From assembly GCA_963675365.2 (NCBI GenBank), contig CAXXVA010000003.1, forward strand, positions 186,001 to 250,000: 64,000 nucleotides of DNA. The letters run 5' to 3'. This DNA is from CAXXOK01 sp963675365. GTDB lineage: Bacteria; Bacillota; Clostridia; Christensenellales; Aristaeellaceae. The notes beneath the pieces were generated by a model, which was not told where the DNA came from, did not search any database, and saw only the letters and a program-made list of their open reading frames with translations. Shown here in pieces: positions 16,877-26,376 of this stretch. Position numbers and translations under genes: made by a program. Within the stretch, counting starts at the first letter, position 1, and each line of letters starts with the position of its first letter.

Positions 16877-18016
16877 GTGAAAAAACTCAGGAAGGTATTG
16901 GTTTTGGTACTGGTAATCGGGATGATATCCCTGACTGTCGGACAGGTAACTGCGGCGGAAACGGCCCCCGTGGACAAATTAATGGTCGGTATTGTTACGA
17001 CCTCGATCTCCACGCCCACGTTTGACGCCATGAAGTACTCGCAGCAAGTCGCTATTGAAGCGGCCGGCGGCACGATGATAGAGGCGATTTGGGACTTTAC
17101 CGCCGACGGCGTCGTAACCGCAATCGAAGAACTCATTCAGAAGGGCGCAAATGTCGTTACGTTTACACCGTTTGACGAATCGACTCTCCCCAGAATCTCC
17201 CGCGTATGCGAAAAGGCGCAATGCTACTTCTCGCTGGATTTCCGGTATATCGCGGATGACGATATCCGTGCGGAACTGGAAGCGAATCCTTATTTCGTCG
17301 GCTCCTGCAAGGAAGACGAGGAGCAGGCCGGTTACAATATGGTTGCCAAGCTTGCGCAGGAAAAGGGCGTAGACCAGATTGCGCTGATCTCCCAGCCGAC
17401 CGGCGACCAGGTAACCAACGGACGCGACGCCGGCATTCAGCGGGCGTGTGAGGAATTCGGAGTCGAGCTGGTTGCCGAGGTTCGCAACATCAGCGCCGCC
17501 AGCGACGCTACCAAAGCCGTGGAAAGCTTCTTTGCTAGCTATCCGGATTTGGATGCGGTGGTGTACGGCGGAACGACGGTTTCCGGCGCGATCGCCGCGA
17601 TTCTGACAGGATTTGAAAACGCGGGCAAGACCGGCAGCGCCTATCTGGTAGGCTGGGACTTCGACGATACCATGCAGCCTGGCTTTGATTCCGGCACGAT
17701 CGTCACCTTTGCCGGCGGCCACCTGACTGTGGATCCCCCGGTTTCGCTCACGCTTGCCATCAATGCCGCGATGGGTACGCCGCTGTCCGAAGACGGTCCC
17801 ATTTACCTGAACCTGCCGCTGATGATGGTCAACTCCTGGGAGGACGTCAACGATTATCTGGAGCTCGTTATTTATAACGATAACGTTCCCTACAATACCA
17901 CTGAGTTCCAGCAGAATTTCTACAAATTCATGAATCCCGACGTCACCGCCGAATCGGTTCAGGCTTATATCGACAACTGGAGCCTGGCAGACGTCAAAGC
18001 GCGGCACGAAAACTAA
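16877..18016 (+). CDS. Sugar ABC transporter substrate-binding protein, second system
   Basis: A 379-residue exported binding protein of the type I periplasmic family. The GTG at 16877 is chosen because GAGGAGG lies 8 nt upstream and it places a clean signal peptide (VKKLRKVLVLVLVIGMISL ending VTAAE) at the N-terminus; an open frame continues upstream to 16793 but would add 28 non-signal residues. No lipobox cysteine. The mature part starts KLMVGIVTTSISTPTFDAM and includes the hinge-like segments VNAGRDAGIQ-type and DLDAVVYGGTTVSGAI. It sits unusually between two permease genes and is followed by a long stem-loop. Ligand unknown; rhamnose-containing sugars are suggested by the GH78 gene downstream. 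Confidence 0.9.
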   Translation: MKKLRKVLVLVLVIGMISLTVGQVTAAETAPVDKLMVGIVTTSISTPTFDAMKYSQQVAIEAAGGTMIEAIWDFTADGVVTAIEELIQKGANVVTFTPFDESTLPRISRVCEKAQCYFSLDFRYIADDDIRAELEANPYFVGSCKEDEEQAGYNMVAKLAQEKGVDQIALISQPTGDQVTNGRDAGIQRACEEFGVELVAEVRNISAASDATKAVESFFASYPDLDAVVYGGTTVSGAIAAILTGFENAGKTGSAYLVGWDFDDTMQPGFDSGTIVTFAGGHLTVDPPVSLTLAINAAMGTPLSEDGPIYLNLPLMMVNSWEDVNDYLELVIYNDNVPYNTTEFQQNFYKFMNPDVTAESVQAYIDNWSLADVKARHEN

Positions 18017-18048
18017 CGTATCATCGTACCGTTATCTAATCAAACGAA

Positions 18049-18087
18049 ATGTCCGCGCCTGCCGCATCGCTGTGGCAGGCCGGACAT
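18049..18087 (+). promoter_or_regulatory. Stem-loop after the second binding-protein gene
   Basis: ATGTCCG (18049-18055) and CCTGCC (18058-18063) pair with GGCAGG (18074-18079) and CGGACAT (18081-18087), with a small internal mismatch and a 10-nt loop. No T-run follows. Position and form match the element after the first binding-protein gene, so a role in setting relative transcript levels is likely. Confidence 0.65.
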
Positions 18088-18109
18088 ACAAAACCACGGA
18101 GGAATCACG

Positions 18110-19078
18110 ATGGCAAAGAAGTTTTCCGGTTTTTTGAAAATACTGATGGCTCCGGTCTTGCTGTTTACGGTCTTTACGCTGGCAGCGCCCGGGTTTGGCT
18201 TCCACTCGCTGCCTGTGATCGTCAGCCAGTCGTTGATTCCGACTATCGTTGGCTTTGCCATGACCTTCAGTATGACAACCGGGTTGTTTGAGCTGAGCGC
18301 GGGTACGCAAATCGTCTTCAATGCGATTATCGGCGCGCAAATCGGCGCGGTATTCGGTACGCCGGGTATGATTATTGGAGCGCTTGCCGTCGGCGTTATT
18401 ATGGGATCGCTGATGGGCGGAATCTATACGCTGCTGCGAATCCCCTCGATGGTGGTTTCCATGGGCATGGTGATGATTTTGGAAATCATCTGTATCAAAA
18501 TAACCGGACAGGGATATGTTACCATCCTCCCGGAGGTCGGTGCCTTTTTCAAATTCCCCAACACGCTCATTATCTTTATTGGCGTTGCGGCAGTTTTCCA
18601 CGTGCTGTACTATTATACGAAATTCAGTTTCGACGCCAAAACGATCGGCAACAACGAACTGCTGGCCAAAACGATGGGCGTGAACGTGAAATTAACGAAA
18701 TTTAAGACATATGCGGTCGGCGGGCTGTTTTTCGGCATTGCCGGCATTCTGGAGCTTTGCTATGCCAACAGCATCAGCGTAAGCAACAACTTGTCCACTC
18801 TGGCGCTTTGTTTCAAGCCCATGATGGGCGTTATGCTGGGGCTGAGCTTCAAGTCTTTCTTTGATAATATGGTGGTGAATATATTCGTCGGGGAACTGTC
18901 AATCGCGATGATCTTCACGGGGCTGATCGCCATGGGAGTTCCTTCCGCGATGCAAAACGTGGTGCTGGGTTTCTTTATGCTGGTCGTCATGAGCATCACG
19001 TCCAACCGCAAATACTTCATGGAGTGGCGCCGTAAAAGGGCGGCACGCAAGCTATTGACGACGCAGGCTTCGGCATAA
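18110..19078 (+). CDS. Sugar ABC transporter permease, second system (2)
   Basis: A 322-residue integral membrane protein of the RbsC family. The conserved first cytoplasmic motif region reads VGFAMTFSMTTGLFELSAG, divergent from the usual SGGIDLSVG. It is clearly different in sequence from the permease at 15892, supporting a two-permease channel served by the single ATPase at 14352. It ends in a basic tail (WRRKRAARK) that should face the cytoplasm. GGAGG site upstream; the rhamnosidase gene follows after 25 bases in the same operon. Confidence 0.91.
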   Translation: MAKKFSGFLKILMAPVLLFTVFTLAAPGFGFHSLPVIVSQSLIPTIVGFAMTFSMTTGLFELSAGTQIVFNAIIGAQIGAVFGTPGMIIGALAVGVIMGSLMGGIYTLLRIPSMVVSMGMVMILEIICIKITGQGYVTILPEVGAFFKFPNTLIIFIGVAAVFHVLYYYTKFSFDAKTIGNNELLAKTMGVNVKLTKFKTYAVGGLFFGIAGILELCYANSISVSNNLSTLALCFKPMMGVMLGLSFKSFFDNMVVNIFVGELSIAMIFTGLIAMGVPSAMQNVVLGFFMLVVMSITSNRKYFMEWRRKRAARKLLTTQASA

Positions 19079-19103
19079 ACAAAACAGCAGGAGGTATCAT
19101 TCT

Positions 19104-21905
19104 ATGAATTTGTCTGTGAAACAGTTAATGTGCAACCGGCAGATCGATCCACTGGGCATCGATTCCAGACAGCCCAAACTGAGCTGGATACTGGATAGCG
19201 ACGAACGCGCCACCACCCAGGCGGCATACCAAATTCAGGTTTCGATCCAAAGCGAAATCGTGTGGGATTCCGGAAAAGTATCGTCGGACAGTTCGACAGG
19301 CGTAGCGTACACCGGACCCGCGCTGCGTTCCCTGACCGCCTATACTTGGCATGTAACGGTATGGGACAATCACGGCAATAGCGCACAGAGTGAAACAGCC
19401 TGTTTTGAGACTGCGTTTATGGATCTATCCGAATGGAGGGCTCAATGGGTGGAACCGGTTCAAGAGCCTGCGTTTGAAGAGATCCCTAAATTCGAATTGG
19501 ATTTTTCGAAAGTCGAAAGGGTCCCGGTGGAAGAGATCAAAATGCTTCCGGCGAAGATGGTCCGCCGGGAATTCGTTTTACACAAACCGGTGAAAAAAGC
19601 CAGGCTGTATGCGACGGCTCACGGCGTATATTATGTGGAATGCAACGGCCGGTTGATCGGCGACCAGGAACTGGCGCCGGGACATACGACGTATCATCAA
19701 TATCTGGAATACCAGACTTACGATATTACGGATGCTCTGCTTGAACAAAACGCGATAGGCATGGTAATCGGCGATGGCTGGTATGCCGGAAAAAACGGCA
19801 TTACGGGGAGCAGCACACAGTATGGCAATACGCTGGCAGCCCTGTTCCAGATGGAAATCGAATTCGAGGACGGAACCAAAACCACAATCTGTTCCGACGA
19901 GGAATGTCAGGGGAGCGAGCACAGCTCAATTTACTATAACGACCTGTACGTTGGGGAAGGGCACGACGCCATAAAAGAACAGCCGGGCTTCAGCACATAC
20001 GGTTTTCGCGGCGAAGGCTGGCAGGCGGTGCAGATCAAGCAATATGACATGAGCAATTTACATGCGCAGTACGGCGAGCCGGTGCGCGTGATCGATCGGA
20101 TTACGCCCAAAGTTATCGTCGCGCCCAACGGAGACGTATTGTTGGACGCGGGGCAGGTATTGACCGGGCGTACCCTGATGCGCGTGCAGGCTCCGCGGGG
20201 AACGAAAATCTCTCTGGAGCATACGGAAATTCTTACCAAGGAAGGCAATTACCTTCACAACATCATCGGGCGCCTGTGCAAGCAGGAAGATACGTATATC
20301 TGCAAAGGCGAAGGCGTCGAGGTGTTCCTGCCGAAGTTTACGTTCCACGGTTTCCGGTACGTGCGTGTGAAAGGATATCCCGGCCTTCCCAAACCCGAAG
20401 ATTTTGAAATACAGGTACTGCATTCGGATATGCGGATTTCCGGCGAGTTCAGCTGTTCGGATCCGCGCATCAACCAGCTGCAGCACAATATACTCTGGAG
20501 CCAGAAGAGCAACATGCTGTCTATCCCCACAGACTGTCCGCAGCGTGAAAAAGCGGGCTGGACCGGAGACGCTCAAATCTTTGCCCCGACGTCGTGCTTC
20601 AATATGGACTCCTTGAGCTTCTGGACGAGCTGGCTGCGCAGCGTGCAGAAGGATCAGCAGCCCGACGGTCAGATTCCAAACGTCGTCCCGTACCTCAAGG
20701 CTTACCATCCGGGGCTTTTGCCGATGCCGGACCAAACCCATTGCTCCGCAGGCTGGGGCGATGCGGCGCTGATCGTACCATGGACGCTCTACCTCGCTTA
20801 CGGCGACGTAAGTATTCTGGCGGATCACTATGACATGATGAAAAAATGGATCGGATATATCCGCACAACGGCCGCGGAGGAATTGCCGAAGGACATGGCC
20901 GATAAAAATTTGTCCGAAGAGGAGCGGGAGGTTCAGAAATACCTGTGGAACACCAATTTCCATTTCGGAGACTGGCTGACGCCTTCCGTAAGCTTCAATT
21001 ATGATACGGGCGACGTCGATATGATTGCCAGCGCCTTCAAGACCATGGATATCGTTCCCACCTGCTTCTACGCCTTTTCGACGCAGCTGCTGTCCAAAAT
21101 CGCCGGGATTTTGGGAAAGGAAGAAGACGCGCGATACTATGACGCGCTACAACAAAAGGTTCTGTGGGCTTTCCAAAAGGCGTACGTCGACGACAGCGGC
21201 CTGATCGATACGGAACTGCAGGGCATCTACGTACTGGCGCTGGAGTTTGGATTGATCCCGAAAGCCCTGGAAAACAATGCGGTGGAAAGGCTGCTTGCCC
21301 TGATCCGACAGCATGGGAACAAACTCGATACCGGCTTCCTTTCCACGCCGTATCTTCTGGATATTCTGCAGAAAAAGGGCCATTTGGCGGAAGCGTTTGA
21401 TTTGCTCTTCCAGGATGAATGCCCGTCCTGGCTCTATGAAGTGAAGATGGGCGCGACTACAATCTGGGAAGCGTGGCAGGCGGTGCTTCCGGATGGAACG
21501 CCGACCTCTGTATCGTATAACCATTACGCGTTTGGATGCATCGGCGATTGGCTATACCGCAACGTCGCCGGATTGGAAGCCAAAACTCCCGGATATCAAA
21601 CGACATGCGTCAAACCGGAACTGGACGAACGTATCACATTCGCCAAAGCAACCCTGGATTCGGTTTACGGTCCGATTACCGTCGATTGGAAGACAAATGG
21701 CGGCCGGATGACCATGCGGCTCAGTATTCCGGCTAATGCTTCAGCGGAAGTCCATCTGCCAAGGGCAGCCGGCGCGTCGGTCACTGAAAGCGGCAGGCTG
21801 ATCCAGGAAGCTGCGGGCGTTGCCATTGCCGGGAACATAGACGGCACCGCCGTGATTACGGTCGGATCGGGCAATTACGAGTTCGAATATTCGATGGCGG
21901 GTTAA
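19104..21905 (+). CDS. Alpha-L-rhamnosidase, glycoside hydrolase family 78
   Basis: A 933-residue GH78 enzyme that removes terminal alpha-L-rhamnose by an inverting mechanism. N-terminal beta-sandwich domains start with the family opening (LGIDSRQPKLSW), a rhamnosidase-type carbohydrate-binding-like domain follows (residues about 160-340), and the (alpha/alpha)6 catalytic barrel occupies about 460-820. The general acid lies in DCPQREKAGWTGD and the base in TTIWEAWQAV. The C-terminal sandwich closes the protein. There is no signal peptide, so it acts in the cytoplasm on imported rhamnosides, which agrees with its position at the end of a sugar transporter operon. AGGAGG site upstream. Confidence 0.95.
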   Translation: MNLSVKQLMCNRQIDPLGIDSRQPKLSWILDSDERATTQAAYQIQVSIQSEIVWDSGKVSSDSSTGVAYTGPALRSLTAYTWHVTVWDNHGNSAQSETACFETAFMDLSEWRAQWVEPVQEPAFEEIPKFELDFSKVERVPVEEIKMLPAKMVRREFVLHKPVKKARLYATAHGVYYVECNGRLIGDQELAPGHTTYHQYLEYQTYDITDALLEQNAIGMVIGDGWYAGKNGITGSSTQYGNTLAALFQMEIEFEDGTKTTICSDEECQGSEHSSIYYNDLYVGEGHDAIKEQPGFSTYGFRGEGWQAVQIKQYDMSNLHAQYGEPVRVIDRITPKVIVAPNGDVLLDAGQVLTGRTLMRVQAPRGTKISLEHTEILTKEGNYLHNIIGRLCKQEDTYICKGEGVEVFLPKFTFHGFRYVRVKGYPGLPKPEDFEIQVLHSDMRISGEFSCSDPRINQLQHNILWSQKSNMLSIPTDCPQREKAGWTGDAQIFAPTSCFNMDSLSFWTSWLRSVQKDQQPDGQIPNVVPYLKAYHPGLLPMPDQTHCSAGWGDAALIVPWTLYLAYGDVSILADHYDMMKKWIGYIRTTAAEELPKDMADKNLSEEEREVQKYLWNTNFHFGDWLTPSVSFNYDTGDVDMIASAFKTMDIVPTCFYAFSTQLLSKIAGILGKEEDARYYDALQQKVLWAFQKAYVDDSGLIDTELQGIYVLALEFGLIPKALENNAVERLLALIRQHGNKLDTGFLSTPYLLDILQKKGHLAEAFDLLFQDECPSWLYEVKMGATTIWEAWQAVLPDGTPTSVSYNHYAFGCIGDWLYRNVAGLEAKTPGYQTTCVKPELDERITFAKATLDSVYGPITVDWKTNGGRMTMRLSIPANASAEVHLPRAAGASVTESGRLIQEAAGVAIAGNIDGTAVITVGSGNYEFEYSMAG

Positions 21906-21917
21906 GCACAGGGATTG

Positions 21918-21977
21918 ACGGCCGGGGCGGACCCTTGCGGCGCGTTTAACGGCGGCAAGGATGTTCGCCCCGGCCGT
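21918..21977 (+). promoter_or_regulatory. GC-rich stem-loop between rhamnosidase and radical SAM genes
   Basis: ACGGCCGGGGCG (21918-21929) pairs perfectly with CGCCCCGGCCGT (21966-21977). Inside, CCTTGC (21933-21938) can pair with GCAAGG (21955-21960). Only TTGATC follows, so it is not a strong terminator; it may protect the upstream message or reduce read-through into the radical SAM gene, whose AGGAGG lies just after it. Confidence 0.65.
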
Positions 21978-21992
21978 TGATCAGGAGGAAAC

Positions 21993-22988
21993 ATGAGAAC
22001 GCTGAAAATCAATCTTTTGTACAATTGCACTGCGAAATGTTCGCATTGCAGGTTCAATTGTGAAAATGAATCGCCAATACCGACGCCTGATTTTGAAGGC
22101 TCATACAACATAGCCAAGGCGCTGAGGGATGCGTTTGGGTTGGATACCGTCGTCGTTCTGGGCGGAGAACCAACCATTTTCAAAGAGGAAACGATCCTTT
22201 TGCTGCAACGTTTGAATTCATTGGGCGTAATGACCCGCATTGAAACAAACGCGAGCTGGGCACGCAGCCTTGAGGATGCGATGGCGTTTTTAAAACCGCT
22301 GAAAGAGATGCGGACAAATGTAATGTTCAGCCTGGACGGATTTCACAGTCCCTATGTCCCCATCCAAAATGTAATCCATGCGGTCAACGCATGCGCTGCC
22401 CTGGAAATGGATTTTTGCATTGAAAGCGAATATCTGGATCTCAGCGGCAAAAAGCATAAAATAGATCAAGTCACGGAGGATTTAAACCGGTTGGTATCTT
22501 TGAATACCCATGCGCATATCCGAAAATTTGACGGCGGCGACTTTAGCGGCAATCTGCTATTTGAAGGCGGCGTGATATTTATTGGCCGCGCGGCCGATAG
22601 ATTCGGAGATGAGTTTTCCGCGGGAAGAGGTATCCCTACAGGCCCCTGCACGGCGGTTCCCTGGTGGATCGGCGGCGACATTGCGTCTACGGATCTGTTG
22701 ATTCTGGAGCCCGGCGGATATTTAACCAAGGGTTGCGGTATTGCCATTGGTAATGTATACACGCAGGACGTAGTGGAAATGGTGGAAAAATACGATGCGT
22801 ACAGCCACCCCGTGTTTTCGGTTCTGTTAAAGGATGGGCCGGTAGGATTGGCAAAAATGGCGGAAGCACATGGCTACAGGATGAAGGACGATTATGCCGA
22901 TAAATGCCATTTGTGCCATGAGGCGAGGCAAGCCTTGAAACCGTTTTTCGACGACGTGCTCAAGCCCGACCAGCATTATATCAAATAG
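21993..22988 (+). CDS. Radical SAM protein with C-terminal SPASM-like cysteines
   Basis: A 331-residue radical SAM protein. The cluster motif is CTAKCSHC (Cys12, Cys16, Cys19), with Cys23 just after, followed by VLGGEPTIF as the SAM-binding GGEP motif. The C-terminal third carries further cysteines in GPCTAVPWW, KGCGIAIGN and KCHLCHEAR, a spacing like a SPASM or twitch domain that binds an auxiliary [4Fe-4S] cluster in peptide- and sugar-modifying enzymes. I do not recognise the exact subfamily or substrate. It is the last gene of the sugar transporter/GH78 operon, beyond a GC-rich stem-loop. Peptide maturation or an anaerobic sulfatase-like or sugar-modifying role are all possible; no clear precursor peptide is present. 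Confidence 0.85.
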   Translation: MRTLKINLLYNCTAKCSHCRFNCENESPIPTPDFEGSYNIAKALRDAFGLDTVVVLGGEPTIFKEETILLLQRLNSLGVMTRIETNASWARSLEDAMAFLKPLKEMRTNVMFSLDGFHSPYVPIQNVIHAVNACAALEMDFCIESEYLDLSGKKHKIDQVTEDLNRLVSLNTHAHIRKFDGGDFSGNLLFEGGVIFIGRAADRFGDEFSAGRGIPTGPCTAVPWWIGGDIASTDLLILEPGGYLTKGCGIAIGNVYTQDVVEMVEKYDAYSHPVFSVLLKDGPVGLAKMAEAHGYRMKDDYADKCHLCHEARQALKPFFDDVLKPDQHYIK

Positions 22989-23094
22989 ATGGCATGTAGC
23001 GGTTGCCGATATCAAAAATTGCCGATCGCTGCAACGCTGTATTGTATCAACGAATGAGCCCTATCCCGGAATCGTACTTCCACGTTATTACGAA

Positions 23095-23120
23095 CACCGC
23101 TCCTATACGGAGCGGTGGTT
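23095..23120. terminator. Bidirectional terminator
   Basis: CACCGCTCC (23095-23103) and GGAGCGGTG (23109-23117) form a perfect 9-bp stem with loop TATAC, followed by GTTTGTTG. It lies between the converging radical SAM gene (+) and GH95 gene (-) and is the natural end for the operon begun at 14352. The T-run is weak. Confidence 0.65.
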
Positions 23121-23239
23121 TGTTGCAGCGTAAGGAGTTGGCTGGAGAGGATTATACTATATGATGAATGATGGTGACGGGAATGCATTGGTCTATCGAT
23201 ACCATGGAGGCGGATCGCTTAATAGAATTCAACATGGTA

Positions 23240-25567
23240 TTACTCGTGTGCGCTTTCATAGAGAAACACAAGGGGCGATTTCGTATCGAGCGGGAACTTC
23301 TTGCCATTGATCAAGACATCGAAAACCGTATGCGGTTTTTTTTCTATTTTCGCATAGGTTACACGGCCTTGCGAAAAACGGAACGATATGCGTGTGCCGT
23401 GCGGGGCGCGTAGCCCGCGTACCTCGCCGTTTGACCATGCGCCTGGCAGAGCCGGAAGCAGCGTGACGCGGTCGTCGTCTGCCTGCAGGAGCATTTCGCA
23501 AACTGCCGCGCATGCGCCGAAGTTTCCGTCAATCTGGAACGGAGGATGGGCGCACAGCAGACTTAGATAGCTGCCGCCATGAGTCAGGTTGGGTGCTGTG
23601 CCCGGGCTGACGGGCTGAAGCTGCCGGCGCAGCAGCGCGAGTGCGTGTTCGCCGTCGCCAAGCCGGGCCCACAGCGCCGCTTTCCACGCGAGACTCCAGC
23701 CGGTACCGTCGTCTCCCCGCAGCTTCAGCGTTTGCGCACTGGCCTTAGCAGCCTCTGTGCCCGCAGCGATGGATTGGCCGGGATACAACCCATAGAGCTG
23801 CGATACATGCCGGTGGTGCGGCTCGGGCTCCGGATATTCCAGTTCCCATTCCAGCATCTGTCCAAGGCTGCCGTAGGATGGCGGCGACAGCTGCTTTAGC
23901 GCGCTGCTGGCTTCGCCGGCCATTGGCTCTTGCAGGTTCAGCGTGTCGAGCGCCGCGAGATAGTGCCGCAGCAATTCTCGCATAATTTCAGTCGTCATGG
24001 CTGAGCGCCGGCCAACCTTGCAGGGCTTGCCCTCGTAGAGGAATATATTTTCAGGCGAAGTCGCCGGAGCGAAGGTCAGATAACCGCTGCCGTCCGGAAC
24101 AGCCGTATCCAGTAAAAACCTCACCGTATGCCGCAGGGCGGGGAGAGCGCGCCGCTCCAGAAACTCAAGATCGTCGGAATAGCGCCAGTGTTCTGTAAGA
24201 TGGCGGCATAGCCAACCGAGCGCTAACGGCCAGAACGCACAGCCCGCGAATCCCGGATATTGCTCGCCGACCGGATTGCAAAGCCGCCAGAGATCTGTAT
24301 TGTGGTGAGCCACAGCGCCGTTTGCGCCATAATGTATACGGGCGGTTTTCTGTCCGGCGGCGCAAAGATCCTCAATGAGGCCGAAAAGGGGCTCGGCCAT
24401 CTCCGGCAGCGCTGTGATTTCCGCTACCCAATAGTTCATTTGCAGGTTGATATTGAGCGTATAATTACAGCTCCAGATAGCGCGCAGATCCTGACACCAG
24501 ATTCCCTGCAGGTTCGCGGCCTGCCCGCCTGGGCGTGAACTGGCGATCAGCAGATAGCGCCCATAGTGAAACAGCAGGGCAAAGATCGCCTGATCGCCGG
24601 CGTCCGGGCGAATGAGCCGTTCGTCGGTCGGGACGCCGTCAAAGTCGTCGCTGCCAAGCATCAATCCGGCACGGTCATTATACCGGCGGTAATCGTCGAT
24701 ATGGTTTTGCAGCGCTTGTTCCCAGCCGACGGATTGCAGAAGGACATGGTCGTCGGCGCACAGGGCTTTTTCATCGCGGCCCGCCAGAAACGGATGCGTG
24801 TGAAAGTTGCGAAAGCTGGTGCGCGCTGCCAGACGCAGCTCCACACAGTCGGCGCCGGTAATGCGCAATTCCGGGCCCGCGGCCTCCGTTTGTCCGCCTG
24901 TAACAAGCGCCCGCAGCTCGGCGCGACAGCGCATACCGTAACGTTCCGGTTCGTCATCGTAGCGCACGGGATCGTCGCAGTCCAGATAACTCGGCACGAC
25001 ATCGGAAGGGGCCAGCGCGTCGAGCACGATCCGGTCGCCGGATGCGGAAACTGTATGTTGCAGTTGGCTGTCCAGCCGCACGGAAAGGGAAAGCGATGCG
25101 GGCATATTCGCTGATATTTTGATGAATATCGCCTGCGCCGGATGGGACACAAAGGTCTGGCGTACAAAGCGTACGCCATCCAGTACGTATTCTGTGATGT
25201 GAACGGCGCGGGCGAGCGAAAGCTCGCGGCGTATGTACTGCTGTGCATCGGCGCTTACGTGGGCAATCAGCAAATCACCCAGCGGCAGGTAGCTCTGCGT
25301 AAAACCGCCGAGCATCTCCTGCTCAATCAGTTTTTGCGCCTCGTGCAGACGGCCGTTTAGCGCCAAATCGCGCGCCTGCGGATAAAATGCCGCGGCGCCA
25401 TGTCGGTTGGTGTCTTTGGGGTAACCGGACCACAGTGTGCCCTCATTCAGGCTGATTCGCGCCTGTTTTCCGCCGCCCAGTTCCATCGCGCCCAGCCGGC
25501 CGTTGCCCAGAGGAAGGCCCTCCTCCCAGTGGGAGGCGGGCTTTTGATACCATAATCGTTGTTCCAT
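23240..25567 (-). CDS. Glycoside hydrolase family 95 (alpha-L-fucosidase/galactosidase family)
   Basis: A 775-residue GH95 enzyme. The N-terminal domain starts with the family signature (WEEGLPLGNGRLGAM, LNEGTLWSG). The catalytic barrel has CNYTLNINLQMNYW, holding the paired asparagines that work with the base in known 1,2-alpha-L-fucosidases, the general acid Glu in ATSPEN, and GTGWSLAWKAALWARLGDGE with the Asp partner. Family members hydrolyse alpha-L-fucosides, and some alpha-L-galactosides, with inversion. No signal peptide is seen, so it should act in the cytoplasm on imported oligosaccharides. It follows a YesM/YesN pair on the same strand after 44 bases, probably as one operon. GGAAG ribosome binding site. 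Confidence 0.94.
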   Translation of the reverse strand: MEQRLWYQKPASHWEEGLPLGNGRLGAMELGGGKQARISLNEGTLWSGYPKDTNRHGAAAFYPQARDLALNGRLHEAQKLIEQEMLGGFTQSYLPLGDLLIAHVSADAQQYIRRELSLARAVHITEYVLDGVRFVRQTFVSHPAQAIFIKISANMPASLSLSVRLDSQLQHTVSASGDRIVLDALAPSDVVPSYLDCDDPVRYDDEPERYGMRCRAELRALVTGGQTEAAGPELRITGADCVELRLAARTSFRNFHTHPFLAGRDEKALCADDHVLLQSVGWEQALQNHIDDYRRYNDRAGLMLGSDDFDGVPTDERLIRPDAGDQAIFALLFHYGRYLLIASSRPGGQAANLQGIWCQDLRAIWSCNYTLNINLQMNYWVAEITALPEMAEPLFGLIEDLCAAGQKTARIHYGANGAVAHHNTDLWRLCNPVGEQYPGFAGCAFWPLALGWLCRHLTEHWRYSDDLEFLERRALPALRHTVRFLLDTAVPDGSGYLTFAPATSPENIFLYEGKPCKVGRRSAMTTEIMRELLRHYLAALDTLNLQEPMAGEASSALKQLSPPSYGSLGQMLEWELEYPEPEPHHRHVSQLYGLYPGQSIAAGTEAAKASAQTLKLRGDDGTGWSLAWKAALWARLGDGEHALALLRRQLQPVSPGTAPNLTHGGSYLSLLCAHPPFQIDGNFGACAAVCEMLLQADDDRVTLLPALPGAWSNGEVRGLRAPHGTRISFRFSQGRVTYAKIEKKPHTVFDVLINGKKFPLDTKSPLVFLYESAHE

Positions 25568-25611
25568 GCTTCCGGTACCTGCCTTACGCTTTCGTCATGT
25601 TAGCCTGCCGG

Positions 25612-26373
25612 TTACTCCGGTTTTTCGCGGTATTCCAGCGGGCTTATGCCGGTTTCCTTTTTAAATACGCGGGAGAAATACCCGGGATCCTCATAGCCGG
25701 CCATCTCGCCGATTTGGTGGATCGTACACTCGGGTCTGTATTTTAGATAATACCGCGCTTTTCTTATACGCTGCGCGGTTAGAAAACGGATGGGGGACAT
25801 ATCATAATAACGTTGAAACAGCCTCGTCAAATGGCTGGGGCTATAGCCGAGGTTTGAGGAAATCATGTTCAGATTGATGCTTTCGTTGAAGTGTTTACAG
25901 AGATAATCTTTCAGCGCTTTGGCAATGCACGCGGGCGATTCTTCCGCAATCAGCGAGGAAAACTCGTTTTCATACGTTTGGCTTTGCAGCTGAAGCGTAG
26001 AATAAATGGTGGTCAGCGCGTCGGAAAGCTCCGCGGGATCTACGGGTTTGAGCAAATACGCCGCCACACCCAGCGAGATGGCTTTCTGCGCGAATGCGAA
26101 TTCCGAATACCCGCTGATGATAATAAACTGGGTGCCGGGAAGACAGTCGCGCAGGGCTTCAATCAGCTCGATGCCGCCCATCTGCGGCATTTGTATATCG
26201 GTAATCACGGCATCGGGCAGGTGTTCTTTTGCCATCTCCAATGCCTGCAGGCCCGTCTGCGCCTTTCCTACGACTTGGAAACGGTCCGATATCCGCTCCA
26301 CAACGCCCGCTATATTTCTCAACTGCAGGCTTTCATCCTCGGCGATGAGCACCTTAAAGACGTAGTCGTTCAT
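25612..26373 (-). CDS. Response regulator with AraC-type output domain (short YesN-like)
   Basis: A 253-residue regulator: receiver domain at 1-125 (VLIAEDE; phospho-acceptor Asp in DAVITDIQMPQMGG; conserved Lys in LLKPVD) joined by a short linker to an AraC/XylS DNA-binding domain (LNMISSNLGYSPSHLTRLF, then IHQIGEMAGYEDPGYFSRVFKKETG). It is about half the size of the response regulator at 12601 because it lacks the long middle region. The partner kinase lies 3 bases upstream and GH95 downstream in the same direction. A divergent MalEFG-type transporter with GH31 is a probable target. AGGAGG 9 nt before the ATG. Confidence 0.94.
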   Translation of the reverse strand: MNDYVFKVLIAEDESLQLRNIAGVVERISDRFQVVGKAQTGLQALEMAKEHLPDAVITDIQMPQMGGIELIEALRDCLPGTQFIIISGYSEFAFAQKAISLGVAAYLLKPVDPAELSDALTTIYSTLQLQSQTYENEFSSLIAEESPACIAKALKDYLCKHFNESINLNMISSNLGYSPSHLTRLFQRYYDMSPIRFLTAQRIRKARYYLKYRPECTIHQIGEMAGYEDPGYFSRVFKKETGISPLEYREKPE

Positions 26374-26376
26374 GGA

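Noticed and set aside
23161..23310. 49-codon open frame that might be a peptide for the radical SAM enzyme
   Set aside because: Beyond the terminator, partly antisense to GH95, and without a leader or core pattern; kept only as a remark in the findings.
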